From Silvanigrellales bacterium (GTDB lineage: Bacteria > Bdellovibrionota_B > Oligoflexia > Silvanigrellales > Silvanigrellaceae): a stretch of DNA of 59,180 nucleotides. The notes under the pieces were generated by a model, which was given only the letters and a program-made list of their open reading frames with translations, made no database searches and was not told where the DNA came from. The stretch spans positions 1 through 59,180 of the forward strand of contig JADCJN010000133.1 in NCBI GenBank assembly GCA_020247005.1. The letters are read 5' to 3'. Below are positions 17,385-25,929 of this stretch, one piece after another. Within the stretch, counting starts at the first letter, position 1; each line of letters opens with the position of its first letter. Made by a program: the position numbers and the translations under genes.

Positions 17385-18805
17385 AGACTTCTTTTTGGTT
17401 CCGAGATTCCTCTTTTCCGCTGGTTGTCGCGGTGGCTGTTCTTTGCCAGCCTCACAAGGCAACAGCCTCACCTTTGCTGGGGTTCCTCGACCCTCTTCTC
17501 AACGAAGTGGTCACCGCCGACACGACTCTTGCCGTGGCTGACGCCTTGGTGAGGGAACAAGAGGCCGCCCAAGCGCAAGTTTCGGCAGAGCGCCTTCCGA
17601 CGGTGTCGTTGCGCGCGCAAACAGGCCCCTCGAAGTCGTGGAGCTGGAACCAAGACGGCAGAGTCGACCCCTCGGCACCGCACACGTGGGGCGCCCAGGC
17701 TGGCATCAGTGCGCGTCAGAATCTGTGGCAAGGCGGTGTCACGGCATTGCGAGAAGAGGCGGCTGTGCTCCGCACCTCGTCTGCCTCCCTCTACACAACC
17801 AAAAGAAGAGAAAGCCTCCGGGTCAGTTTGGCGAACGACCTTCTTGGTCTTGTGACTTTGGCTCGGAGCCTTGCTCAACGTGAAGTCTTGGTGGCGCAGG
17901 CGAAGTCTCTCGAAAAAATTGCGTCGCGAAAAAGCGCGAGTGGTTTTTTAGGCAAAAAAGAATTGCAGGAAACTCAGCGTGAAACTTTGCGAGCGGAGCT
18001 CGACCTCTTAAACGGACAGCTCGAATTTGACGTCCGCCTCGCACGGTTCAACCGAACCTATGGCCTCAAAGCAAACGCCCTCACCAAAGAGCGTCTTGAA
18101 AGTTACGTTCCCAGCCTTGAATCCGCGGCGCGAGCAGGAGAAAGCAAAATAGGGAGCCCTCGTTTCCTTGAAGAGGCCGCAGCGCAAAGCCTGGAGCTTC
18201 GCCAGGCGGCTGCCTCGGTAAAAGCGAGTGAATTGGATGCCACTGTCGCCCTCCGCCAGGAGTGGGCACCCTCACTCGACCTCAACGCAAGCCTCGACGC
18301 CTCCCGAGTCGACAACGCAAGTGTGCCTGCGGCTGTCCGCAGCCAAGCGGCAGATGCCCAGGTGTCGGCGTCCGCAAGTCTTTCCTACAGCATGTCTCTT
18401 TTCGCACCCGAGGCACGTGCGGCGGCGCGAACGGTGTCTGCCCGAATGGAGTCCACTCTCCTGCGCCGAACGCAAACGGAGCGAGCCCTTCAAGAAAGGG
18501 CCGATGCGCTTGCCGACAACAAACGTTTGCTTCAAAGACGCCTCGAAGACAGCCGCAAGCTCTTGGTGGTTTCGGAAGACCTCCGCGACAAAAACGTCCG
18601 CCTGTTTGAAGCCGGCGAATTCGATGTGGTGACGGTTGTTGCCTCGCAGCAAGACGTCGCCAGGCAAAAGCAAGCTGAGCTCGATGTGCGCGCACGTCTC
18701 GATGCCCTGGGCCTTGAGGCACTCGCTCTTGCAGAAACGGGTGTTTCTCAGGGCGGGCAATCCGGAGGATTTTCAGACGGAACTTTGGGAAGCACTCTTC
18801 CATGA
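17381..18805 (+). CDS. TolC-like outer membrane efflux protein
   Basis: The 474-residue protein has a signal peptide (cleavage near HKATA-S) and the long heptad-rich helices of outer membrane efflux proteins. Two pseudo-repeats are visible: EVVTADTTLAVADALVREQEAAQAQVSAERLPTVSL-type sequence at the start of the first, and SLELRQAAASVKASELDATVALRQEWAPSLDL-type sequence in the second, each ending in the family's conserved P-x-L strand. It would form the outer membrane channel for the flanking MacB proteins. Its start overlaps macB copy 1 and its stop overlaps macB copy 2, both as ATGA, so the set is one translational unit. Confidence 0.85.
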   Translation: MKTSFWFRDSSFPLVVAVAVLCQPHKATASPLLGFLDPLLNEVVTADTTLAVADALVREQEAAQAQVSAERLPTVSLRAQTGPSKSWSWNQDGRVDPSAPHTWGAQAGISARQNLWQGGVTALREEAAVLRTSSASLYTTKRRESLRVSLANDLLGLVTLARSLAQREVLVAQAKSLEKIASRKSASGFLGKKELQETQRETLRAELDLLNGQLEFDVRLARFNRTYGLKANALTKERLESYVPSLESAARAGESKIGSPRFLEEAAAQSLELRQAAASVKASELDATVALRQEWAPSLDLNASLDASRVDNASVPAAVRSQAADAQVSASASLSYSMSLFAPEARAAARTVSARMESTLLRRTQTERALQERADALADNKRLLQRRLEDSRKLLVVSEDLRDKNVRLFEAGEFDVVTVVASQQDVARQKQAELDVRARLDALGLEALALAETGVSQGGQSGGFSDGTLGSTLP

Positions 18806-20859
18806 GCCTCTATCGCCTCGAAAATGTGGGTTACGTTTACAACGACGCAGGCCAAAGCTTCCGCGCGCTGGACGAAGTCAACATCACAATTTCTGAGGGG
18901 GAGTTCGTCGCCATCGTAGGGGCGAGCGGATCGGGAAAAACCACCATGATGAACCTTCTGGGGCTGCTCTCGTCGCCCACGGAAGGGCGTTTTGTTTTCG
19001 ACGGCGAAGAAACAGTTTCCCTCGGCGAAGGCGACAGAGCTTCCCTTCGAAACACGTCACTGGGCTTCGTGTTCCAACACTTCGCGCTGCTGCCCCGCCT
19101 CTCGGTGCTCGAAAATGTGATGTTGCCCTATCGCTTTTCCGACAGGCTCGACGGCCCCGCGCTCGAACGCCGCGCCCAAGAGCTGCTTGTGCGCCTCGGA
19201 CTCGGAGACACCTTCCACAACCGCTTGCCCTCCGCTCTTTCGGGCGGTCAAAAGCAACGTGTTGCTTTGTGCCGTGCACTTCTGCTTTCGCCCAAAGTTC
19301 TGTTGGCCGACGAACCCACCGGGGCACTCGACTCCAAAACCACCGAAGAGGTGCTGGCCCTTTTCGAAGAGCTCCACTCTCAGGGTCAAACCATCATTGT
19401 CATTACCCACGACCCGGAGGTTGCCGCCCGCGCAGCACGGCGCATCGTTCTGAAAGACGGCAAGGTGCAAGAAGACGTTCTGCAAAGGCAACCGCAGGTC
19501 CGCGCTCCTGCCTCCCAGAGCTCCCGTTCCACCACCTCTTCCCACGAAAGGACCCCCCTCTCATTTTTGAAAGGCGTGGCAGAACGCCTGCGGCGTCTCA
19601 CGAAAGGAGTGCGTTCGGCGCTCAACGATTTGGCGGCGCACCGGCTTCGCAGCGCTCTCACAGGCCTCGGGCTCATGATAGGAGTTGCGAGCATTCTTGT
19701 TATTGCAGGACTGGGGGCTGTTGTTCAAAACGTGTTCAATGGCCTGTTTTACAATGCGGGCACGAGCAAAATTTACATTTGGTTCGATGGTGAAAAGTCG
19801 GCTGCTGCGGGTGGCATGCGACACTGGAAGGGCTTCGACCTGCGTTCCGAGTTTCCTGCCTTTGCAAGCCAGTTCGCGCGTTACGGCACCTTTCGACCCT
19901 TCGTCTCGACCCGCAGCTGCAACGTGCGCAGCCCGAGCAAGCCCGCACGCGCGGGCCTCACGGGACTCTACGACCCTGCAGAGTTTGTGGAACTCGATAC
20001 GGGTCTGCGCGCCGGACGTTTTCCCACCGCGCTCGAAATGGCCTCGGGTGCAAACGTCGCCGTTCTGGGAAGCGACACCGTAGACAACTTTTTCACCAAA
20101 GAAGACCCCGCTCGCGCAGAGGCCGATTTTCCCTTGGGGCAAAGCCTTGCCATTGACGGATGCGAAGTCCTTTTGAACCTTCGCGTCATTGGAGTTCTTG
20201 AAAAAAGAGACACCACGTTCGGACAACGTGACGCCAACGACCGCATTTATTCCCCGGCAAACACCTTGCTCAAGTCTATGGGTTTGCGCACGGTCAGTTT
20301 CTTTAGCATTCTGCCCGCCAGGGACGTCGACCCCACCTGGCTCGGCAAACACGTGACCAACTACCTTGCCGCACGCGCCGAAGGCGGCCGCCAGTTCTCG
20401 TCAGGCATTCCCGCCGAATTCATCGAAAAAATCCGGGGATTTCTTCTCATTATTCAGGGCCTCACGGGCTTTATTGGAGCGCTGTGCATTCTTGTGGGAG
20501 GCATTGGCATCTTTAACATCATGATTGTGACGGTCACCGAACGGGTCCGCGAAATTGGCATCCTCAAGAGCCAAGGCGCGCATCCGCACCACATCCGGAA
20601 TCAATTTCTTGTGGAAAGCGTCACGTTGTGTGTTCTTGCGGGCGCAACAGGCATTGTGTTGGGGCTCGTTCTGACAAATGCTCTTGCCTTCGCACTGAGT
20701 GTTTTTCAGCCGACACTGGGCGGGTTTCAACCCGTATTCACGCCTTGGGGCCTTGCGACGGGCCTCGCCGTGAGTTTTGCCTGCGGCATTGGGTTTGGGC
20801 TTATTCCCGCCGTGCGTGCGGGACGCCTCGAACCCGCGGCGTGCATGCGCGAGGAATAA
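18802..20859 (+). CDS. MacB-like ABC transporter, ATPase-permease fusion (second copy)
   Basis: A 685-residue paralogue of the first MacB copy with the same layout: Walker A GASGSGKTT near 36-44, LSGGQKQRVALCRALLLS with Walker B LLADEPTGALDS, one helix after the ATPase (TGLGLMIGVASILVIAGL), a periplasmic domain and three C-terminal helices. The periplasmic domains of the two copies share motif order (KIYIWFDG versus SAWISADW) but differ considerably, so they are not a recent duplication. MacB works as a homodimer; two diverged half-transporters in one operon suggest either a heterodimer or two pumps sharing one adaptor and channel. Confidence 0.9.
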   Translation: MSLYRLENVGYVYNDAGQSFRALDEVNITISEGEFVAIVGASGSGKTTMMNLLGLLSSPTEGRFVFDGEETVSLGEGDRASLRNTSLGFVFQHFALLPRLSVLENVMLPYRFSDRLDGPALERRAQELLVRLGLGDTFHNRLPSALSGGQKQRVALCRALLLSPKVLLADEPTGALDSKTTEEVLALFEELHSQGQTIIVITHDPEVAARAARRIVLKDGKVQEDVLQRQPQVRAPASQSSRSTTSSHERTPLSFLKGVAERLRRLTKGVRSALNDLAAHRLRSALTGLGLMIGVASILVIAGLGAVVQNVFNGLFYNAGTSKIYIWFDGEKSAAAGGMRHWKGFDLRSEFPAFASQFARYGTFRPFVSTRSCNVRSPSKPARAGLTGLYDPAEFVELDTGLRAGRFPTALEMASGANVAVLGSDTVDNFFTKEDPARAEADFPLGQSLAIDGCEVLLNLRVIGVLEKRDTTFGQRDANDRIYSPANTLLKSMGLRTVSFFSILPARDVDPTWLGKHVTNYLAARAEGGRQFSSGIPAEFIEKIRGFLLIIQGLTGFIGALCILVGGIGIFNIMIVTVTERVREIGILKSQGAHPHHIRNQFLVESVTLCVLAGATGIVLGLVLTNALAFALSVFQPTLGGFQPVFTPWGLATGLAVSFACGIGFGLIPAVRAGRLEPAACMREE

Positions 20860-21017
20860 GGCGACTTTTGAGTCCTCACCTTTGCCATGTGCTTTTGAAA
20901 GGCGCCCGTTTCATAGGTGGACGCACCAGGGAGGAAGGCTCGACACCTCTTCCTGCCTGCAGTTACGTTGAGAACTGACGGGCCCGATGACTTCCCTGGT
21001 GAACGAGGAGTTCCCCC

Positions 21018-21497
21018 ATGACAACGCATGTCTACGCTCTGTTTGACGAAGAGAAAGACTACAACGAGGCCTATGTTGAGGCACAGCGCGAAGGACTTAT
21101 TGACGAGTCCGAAAACTTGAAAACGTGCCGTAACATTGAAAACGAAGACGACATCCCATTCGTGGGCACCAGCATGAAGCTCGAAACATTCGGCTACGCT
21201 TTGGGCGGGCTCCTTGTGGGTGCTGTTGTGGGGAATCTCATTTCGCGGATGCCCCTCTTGTCTGATGTGCCGCCTGGCACCATGACTCTTCTTGTAACCC
21301 TGGGTCTTGGCTCCTTCGGATTTTTGTGCGGCATTTTTATCGGCGCGAGCCGAATCCAATCGCGGCGACAAGCGCTCTGGAAAAGCTTTCGACCGGGCAA
21401 TTTGGCAGTGCTTTTGGACATGCGTCACAAGGCCACCGCGCAGCAGATGGCATCCCTTTTCTTAAGGCACCATGCGCGCCTCGTGGACGTGGTTTAG
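21018..21497 (+). CDS. Small membrane protein with two transmembrane helices
   Basis: A 159-residue protein of unknown family. The first 55 residues are soluble and acidic and begin with a compact fold-like sequence (MTTHVYALFDEEKDYNEAYVEAQ) resembling the Slp-like or 'general stress' N-domain that often precedes glycine-zipper helices. Two hydrophobic segments follow (GYALGGLLVGAVVGNLI and TLLVTLGLGSFGFLCGIFIGA) with glycine-rich spacing, then a basic C-terminal tail. GAGGAG lies nine bases before the ATG. It is separated by 158 bases from the exporter operon and sits 83 bases before the lipoprotein gene. Confidence 0.6.
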   Translation: MTTHVYALFDEEKDYNEAYVEAQREGLIDESENLKTCRNIENEDDIPFVGTSMKLETFGYALGGLLVGAVVGNLISRMPLLSDVPPGTMTLLVTLGLGSFGFLCGIFIGASRIQSRRQALWKSFRPGNLAVLLDMRHKATAQQMASLFLRHHARLVDVV

Positions 21498-21580
21498 GAA
21501 ACGGCACACTGGACAACGGCTCCCTTCGCGGTTTACCCTCTCTGGATGTTTCCTTAAAAATCCAAACAGGGAGGCCCTCA

Positions 21581-22135
21581 GTGGGCAAAAGTCACCAAAG
21601 ACTTCCGCGCATTCTTTCCACATTCTTCGTTATTTCTGGCGCTCTGCTCGGTTCAGCGTGCTTGAAGCCAAAAGATGTGTCGGCGACCAAAAATTTCGTG
21701 TCGTCTGATGAAACCCACCAAACGCGCATTTTGCCGTGGCCCTATTACACCTCGAAGGAAAGCCAGGAGGCGGCCGATGCTGTTCGCATGGCAACGGGAA
21801 CTCAAAAACCGGAGTTGAAGTCGCTCTTCGCCCTCTCGCGTATGAGCGACAATCCAAAGTTGTGCTTTTATGGCCAGCGGCAACCCAAAGCCTCTGCGTC
21901 AAATGACTTGGGTCAAGTCTACACGAATCCGGAGCTTGAGTATTCGACCCGCACGCCTGTTTCCTGCCGGGATCTCTTCGAGAAAATGAAAAACAATGCC
22001 AAACTCGCGAGCGTCGCGAGCAAAATTGAAGCCGATTCAGCCAGCGCCGGGGTCGATAGATGCGTTTATTTAAGCGTCGCAATGTCACCTCCCATTGCAG
22101 CGTTTCTTTCCGTGGTGAAGGGGAATCTTCAATGA
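21581..22135 (+). CDS. Lipoprotein of unknown function, coupled to a pilin-like gene
   Basis: I place the start at GTG 21581, preceded by GGGAGG at a good distance. An open frame extends upstream to 21326, but that part overlaps the membrane protein gene in another frame. The 184-residue product has a basic n-region, a hydrophobic stretch and lipobox LGSAC. The mature part contains two Cys (KLCFYGQRQ and VSCRDLF) and is otherwise unremarkable. Its stop TGA overlaps the ATG of the pilin-like gene. No family is recognised; coupling suggests a role with the pilin-like protein. Confidence 0.55.
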   Translation: MGKSHQRLPRILSTFFVISGALLGSACLKPKDVSATKNFVSSDETHQTRILPWPYYTSKESQEAADAVRMATGTQKPELKSLFALSRMSDNPKLCFYGQRQPKASASNDLGQVYTNPELEYSTRTPVSCRDLFEKMKNNAKLASVASKIEADSASAGVDRCVYLSVAMSPPIAAFLSVVKGNLQ

Positions 22136-22473
22136 AAAAATTCGCAATGACCGATTTTCAGAATCAAAGGGGCTTCACGCTCATCGAACTCCTGGTTGTC
22201 ATGATAGTCATAGGACTCTTAGCTGTTGCAGCGCTGCCATCGTTCTTGAATCCAGGAAAGACGAACGCGCTCAAGAAACTAGTGGACCTCACTTCAGCAC
22301 AAGAAGTTGTTCTTGATAAAGAGCAAATGAATGACTTCGTGAGTATCTTAAAAGAACTCAGCTCTTCCCAAAGTGAAGAAACCTGTCTGCCGGGAAGCGC
22401 TTTGGCATCCGATCCCTTTTACGGCGCCTTGGTGAGTCAAAAGGCAAAAGCGATTCCACAAGAAACACGTTGA
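22132..22473 (+). CDS. Type IV pilin-like protein
   Basis: A 113-residue protein with a textbook prepilin leader: a short basic N-terminus, Gly, then FTLIELLVVMIVIGLLAVAAL, giving Phe+1 and Glu+5 after cleavage by a prepilin peptidase. The mature chain is short (about 99 residues) with two acidic helices and a single Cys (EETCLPG) near the C terminus. AAGGGGA lies before the ATG at 22132, which overlaps the lipoprotein stop. No prepilin peptidase, PilB/GspE ATPase or secretin gene is adjacent. It may be a minor pilin or pseudopilin acting with machinery encoded elsewhere. Confidence 0.8.
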   Translation: MKKFAMTDFQNQRGFTLIELLVVMIVIGLLAVAALPSFLNPGKTNALKKLVDLTSAQEVVLDKEQMNDFVSILKELSSSQSEETCLPGSALASDPFYGALVSQKAKAIPQETR

Positions 22474-22482
22474 GCGCTGCCG

Positions 22483-23580
22483 TCACCTTTCCTGGCCCCA
22501 GTCGAACAGAGCGACGGTCAAAGCCAAGCAAGCCACGGCCCAAACTACGAGCACGCCAATTTCAAACGAGACGTCGGCGACGCCCAGGCCCTCGTTCGCC
22601 ACGGCTCTCAGGGCTGTGTTCAAGGCAGAAAGAGAAAAGCAGTCGGTGATGCTTTTGAGCCAGGGAGGAAAATTCTCGGTGCGGAAATAGACTCCCGAAA
22701 GAAACATCATGGGAAAGAAAAAGATGTTTGCCACGCCGCCCGCCACTTCCGACTTTTGGATGCGCGAAGCGATGGCGGCGCCGAGCAGATTCGAGGCAAG
22801 CGAACCCAGGCACACAAGCCCCAGGAACAAAACGACCGAGCCATGGACTTGGAACCCGAACACGACCCGGAACAAGCCAAGCAGAAGCACCGACTGCGCA
22901 ACCACAAATACGGCCCGCGACGCGACAAAACCCAACACGTAGTCGGACCTGCGGAACGGTGTCAGCATGTACCGCCGAAACAGGCCCTTTTCACGGTCGC
23001 TGGTGAGCCGGAAGCTCGTGCCAAAGAGGCCTCCTGTCAGAATGGTGAGGCCTATCATGCCGGGCGCGAACCAGTCGGCGAAGCTCACGCCCTTCACGTT
23101 CACTGGGCGAATTTCCAGAGTCTCTCCGCGCGCGCGCGCCTTAGCTGCAAGAATTCGGTTGACGTCCCGGGCTGACGCTTCTGTAGCCTTCAGAGAAAAG
23201 AATCCGGTTGGGGTCAAAAGCGCGTCTATTTTCTGTCGAAAGAAAATGTCGCGCAAAGCAGAAGGAAGGCTCTTCGCGTCGGTTTCGCGCGAAAGGGCCT
23301 CCGCATAGTTCGGAATGGCGGAAAGCGCATCGTCCACCTGCACTAAAGTGACACCTTCAGCCGTCGAAAGCGTGGAAAGCCACGGGGCGTCGACGGCTGC
23401 GAATCCTCCCACACCAAGACGAAAGGGGTCGGGTCGGTTGGAAGGCGAAAACGCTTGCACGAAAATGCCTGTGACGAAAAGAGGAAAAAGAAACGACCAG
23501 AAGACAACCGATTTTTCGCGCAGGACGCCTCGGAGGCCGAGAAGAAAAAACTGAACCAGGGGAGACGATGAGAGCTTCAT
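22483..23580 (-). CDS. ABC-2 type exporter permease
   Basis: A 365-residue permease with one N-terminal helix (VVFWSFLFPLFVTGIFVQAF), a large extracytoplasmic loop (about 45-180) and a C-terminal group of five helices with the ABC-2 signature region (GLFRRYMLTPFRRSDYVLGFVASRAVFVVAQSV, in the usual 'R...P.....-g....' arrangement). This is the YhhJ/DrrB-like ABC-2 membrane topology. Its ATG overlaps the ATPase gene stop (23577-23580), so the two subunits are coupled. The substrate is not evident. Confidence 0.82.
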   Translation of the reverse strand: MKLSSSPLVQFFLLGLRGVLREKSVVFWSFLFPLFVTGIFVQAFSPSNRPDPFRLGVGGFAAVDAPWLSTLSTAEGVTLVQVDDALSAIPNYAEALSRETDAKSLPSALRDIFFRQKIDALLTPTGFFSLKATEASARDVNRILAAKARARGETLEIRPVNVKGVSFADWFAPGMIGLTILTGGLFGTSFRLTSDREKGLFRRYMLTPFRRSDYVLGFVASRAVFVVAQSVLLLGLFRVVFGFQVHGSVVLFLGLVCLGSLASNLLGAAIASRIQKSEVAGGVANIFFFPMMFLSGVYFRTENFPPWLKSITDCFSLSALNTALRAVANEGLGVADVSFEIGVLVVWAVACLALTVALFDWGQER

Positions 23581-24371
23581 CGGAACGCCTCCAACCCACG
23601 CCCGGTGAGCGTTAGAAAAACATCATTCAACGTCGCCGTTCGAACCGCAGCGGGAAGCTCTCGGCCTTTCATGACGCGTTCAATGATGGCTTCCGGAGTG
23701 CCTCCTTCTATAACCCGTCCAGCGTCGACAATGACAAGGGAGTCACACAAGGCCTCGGCTTCTTCCATGTAGTGGGTGGTGAGCACAATGCTTTTCCCTC
23801 TAGACTTTAAGTTCGAGACGATTCTCCAAAAGTCCTGGCGTGTGGAAGGGTCAAGGCCCGTGGTGGGCTCATCGAGAAACACGAGATCCGGGTCTCCGAC
23901 AAGCGCGGTGGCGAGGAAAACTCGCTGCCTCTGCCCCCCGCTGAGGTCTTTCACGAAGCGTTCTGCAAGGGGAGCAAGATCGAGCTCCTCGAGCAACGAA
24001 GGGATGTCGCGAGGCGCAGGGTAGAAGGACGCAAAAAGTTCGAGAGCTTCACGCACTTTTGTTTTGGCGTAGAGTTGGTTCTCTTGAAGGACTCCCCCCA
24101 TGCGCGAGCGGATGTGCCTGCCTTCACGCGCGAATTCAAGACCAAAAATGCGGACCTCACCCGAGGTGGGGCGCTTGAGCCCTTGAATGATTTCGAGGGT
24201 TGTCGATTTGCCAGCCCCATTCGGACCCAAAAGTCCGAAACAACTTCCCACGTCGACACAAAAAGAAACATCGTCGACCGCGACGACCTCCGGCTTGCGA
24301 TACACCTTGCGAAGGTGCGTCACTTCGACGGCCGGTGCGGGGCGTTCAAGCCCCTTCTCCAACTTTTTCAT
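23577..24371 (-). CDS. ABC transporter ATP-binding protein, ABC-2 type
   Basis: A 264-residue ATPase with Walker A GPNGAGKST, Q-loop VLQENQL, signature DLSGGQRQRV, Walker B LVFLDEPTTGLDP and switch His at TTHYMEEAE, typical of the drug/antibiotic exporter CcmA-like group. I prefer the ATG at 24371 (AAGGA upstream) over the upstream ATG at 24434, because the longer form adds a cysteine-bearing stretch without homology. It forms the motor for the permease encoded directly downstream. Confidence 0.87.
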   Translation of the reverse strand: MKKLEKGLERPAPAVEVTHLRKVYRKPEVVAVDDVSFCVDVGSCFGLLGPNGAGKSTTLEIIQGLKRPTSGEVRIFGLEFAREGRHIRSRMGGVLQENQLYAKTKVREALELFASFYPAPRDIPSLLEELDLAPLAERFVKDLSGGQRQRVFLATALVGDPDLVFLDEPTTGLDPSTRQDFWRIVSNLKSRGKSIVLTTHYMEEAEALCDSLVIVDAGRVIEGGTPEAIIERVMKGRELPAAVRTATLNDVFLTLTGRGLEAFR

Positions 24372-24517
24372 ACCGCGATGGGTTCCTTGTCTGGCGGGGG
24401 CGAAAATGCAATCATGCGCACCCAAGTGTGACACATTGAACAGAAGACAACCACGGCCCCTGTTTGCGCGTTCTTTTCGAAACGCGTAGGCCCCATTTCC
24501 GTAAAGGAGAGAATGAG

Positions 24518-25888
24518 ATGCTGCTTCCTCTTGGTAACGAAACGCACCCTATGTTCAAGAACAGGAAGACACTGTTGGGAATCGCCAACCTCGCCGTGGT
24601 TGGAGGCCTTACGGCAACGACGTCGGCTTGGGCCTCGGAAGTGCGGGTCATGACGCTCGCGCAGCCAGCGGGCATCGACGACGAGGCCATGGTCTTTACC
24701 TACCCAAGCCACGTGAACCGCTTTTCGTTGGCCGTTGCGGAATTCGGAACAGCCACCAACCAAGAAGCCTACGTTGCGGCCATGACACAGACGTCGGCCG
24801 GGTCGTTCGGCGCGGCCTTCAGCCGCGATCAATCGGCTTTCAACGCGTTGAACCTCACAACCAATTCTACCAACGACAACGACTTCGTTGCATCCCATTT
24901 CGCACGTTACAGCTTCGCACGGAAATTCGCCTCGAACTTTGGCATCGTGGCCCGGCGCCCCATCGACATCTTCTACGGCCGTCCTCTGGAAGGCGACCAA
25001 GGATTCGGACTCCGTGTAACGCTGGCGGGCGACACGAACGAAGTTGCAACTACAGCAGCAAAAACGAAAAAGAATGCCGAACAACTGGACTTTGCCTTTG
25101 GGTACCACATGCCCGCCTCCACAGGCCGCGTGGATCTCGGGCTTTCCATTGGCCTCCTTGGAAAACTTGAAAACTCGACGTCACCCACTGCCGGAGCCAA
25201 AACCGAGGCCTCCTACGAACGTGGCATTTCCGCGCGCTTTTCAGGCCGCTGGGTCGAAACGCAAGCGACCATCCTAAAGCCTTACGTGAAGGCCTCGCTT
25301 GAGTTTGCCACCCCCAAATTGAAATCCACAGCCGCGGGCACTTCGGAAACAAAGAAGGCCAAAGATGTTGGCTTCGACGCCCAGGGAGGCGTGCTCTTGA
25401 CACCAAACGAACGCACCCAGCTCAACGCGGGCGCCGGGCTCTTTTATTTGCAGTCGGAAGGGCCCTTTGCGCTCGCCGCACCTGCCGGCACCGCCATAGA
25501 AGAGGCCCTCCGTGCGGGCACCGAAACAGTCACTCCCGTATTCACAGGACCCCGTGCCACCCGGAAAGCCTACGGCATGGCCTTGAATGCAGGTGCCGAA
25601 GCCCTTGTCACCGATTCCATCGGTGTGCTCACGGGTGTGAACTACATGCTTTGGGGACGCGTCGTCACCAAGAACAAAGCCGCCGCCGGGGAACCCAAAT
25701 ACACAACCAACCTCACAGAAACGTCGGATGCTGATCTGTGGTCGCTTGGCCTCTTCTACAAACGCGAGGCCCTGCGCCTCGACGCGGCGACCGCACTCAA
25801 GCGCTTCCTGCACAACGGACCCCACTTCATCACTGGGGCGTCGACCCCCAACATCGTGGCGTGGTTTGCGGCGTCTTATCGGTTCTAA
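24518..25888 (+). CDS. Putative outer membrane beta-barrel protein
   Basis: The 456-residue protein has a signal peptide (hydrophobic LLGIANLAVVGGLTATTSAWA, cleavage near WAS-EV) and then alternating amphipathic strands to the C terminus, which ends AASYRF with the terminal Phe typical of Bam substrates. The ATG at 24518 is preceded by AAAGGAG; ATG at 24551 is an alternative with no ribosome binding site. The composition resembles OprD/DUF-type porins but I recognise no named family. The gene is followed at 41 bases by the M48 peptidase gene and is probably the first of three envelope genes in one transcript. Confidence 0.6.
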   Translation: MLLPLGNETHPMFKNRKTLLGIANLAVVGGLTATTSAWASEVRVMTLAQPAGIDDEAMVFTYPSHVNRFSLAVAEFGTATNQEAYVAAMTQTSAGSFGAAFSRDQSAFNALNLTTNSTNDNDFVASHFARYSFARKFASNFGIVARRPIDIFYGRPLEGDQGFGLRVTLAGDTNEVATTAAKTKKNAEQLDFAFGYHMPASTGRVDLGLSIGLLGKLENSTSPTAGAKTEASYERGISARFSGRWVETQATILKPYVKASLEFATPKLKSTAAGTSETKKAKDVGFDAQGGVLLTPNERTQLNAGAGLFYLQSEGPFALAAPAGTAIEEALRAGTETVTPVFTGPRATRKAYGMALNAGAEALVTDSIGVLTGVNYMLWGRVVTKNKAAAGEPKYTTNLTETSDADLWSLGLFYKREALRLDAATALKRFLHNGPHFITGASTPNIVAWFAASYRF

Positions 25889-25929
25889 GGTGGGTCCTTG
25901 CCACATTCACTTCGACCCGGAGGTTCCCC

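Noticed and set aside
16509-17471. Minus-strand frame of about 320 codons inside MacB copy 1
   Set aside because: Antisense to the conserved MacB permease and rich in His/Gly/Arg as expected for a shadow frame.
21326-21580. Upstream extension of the lipoprotein frame
   Set aside because: It overlaps the two-helix membrane protein in another frame, while GTG 21581 with GGGAGG starts exactly at the signal peptide.
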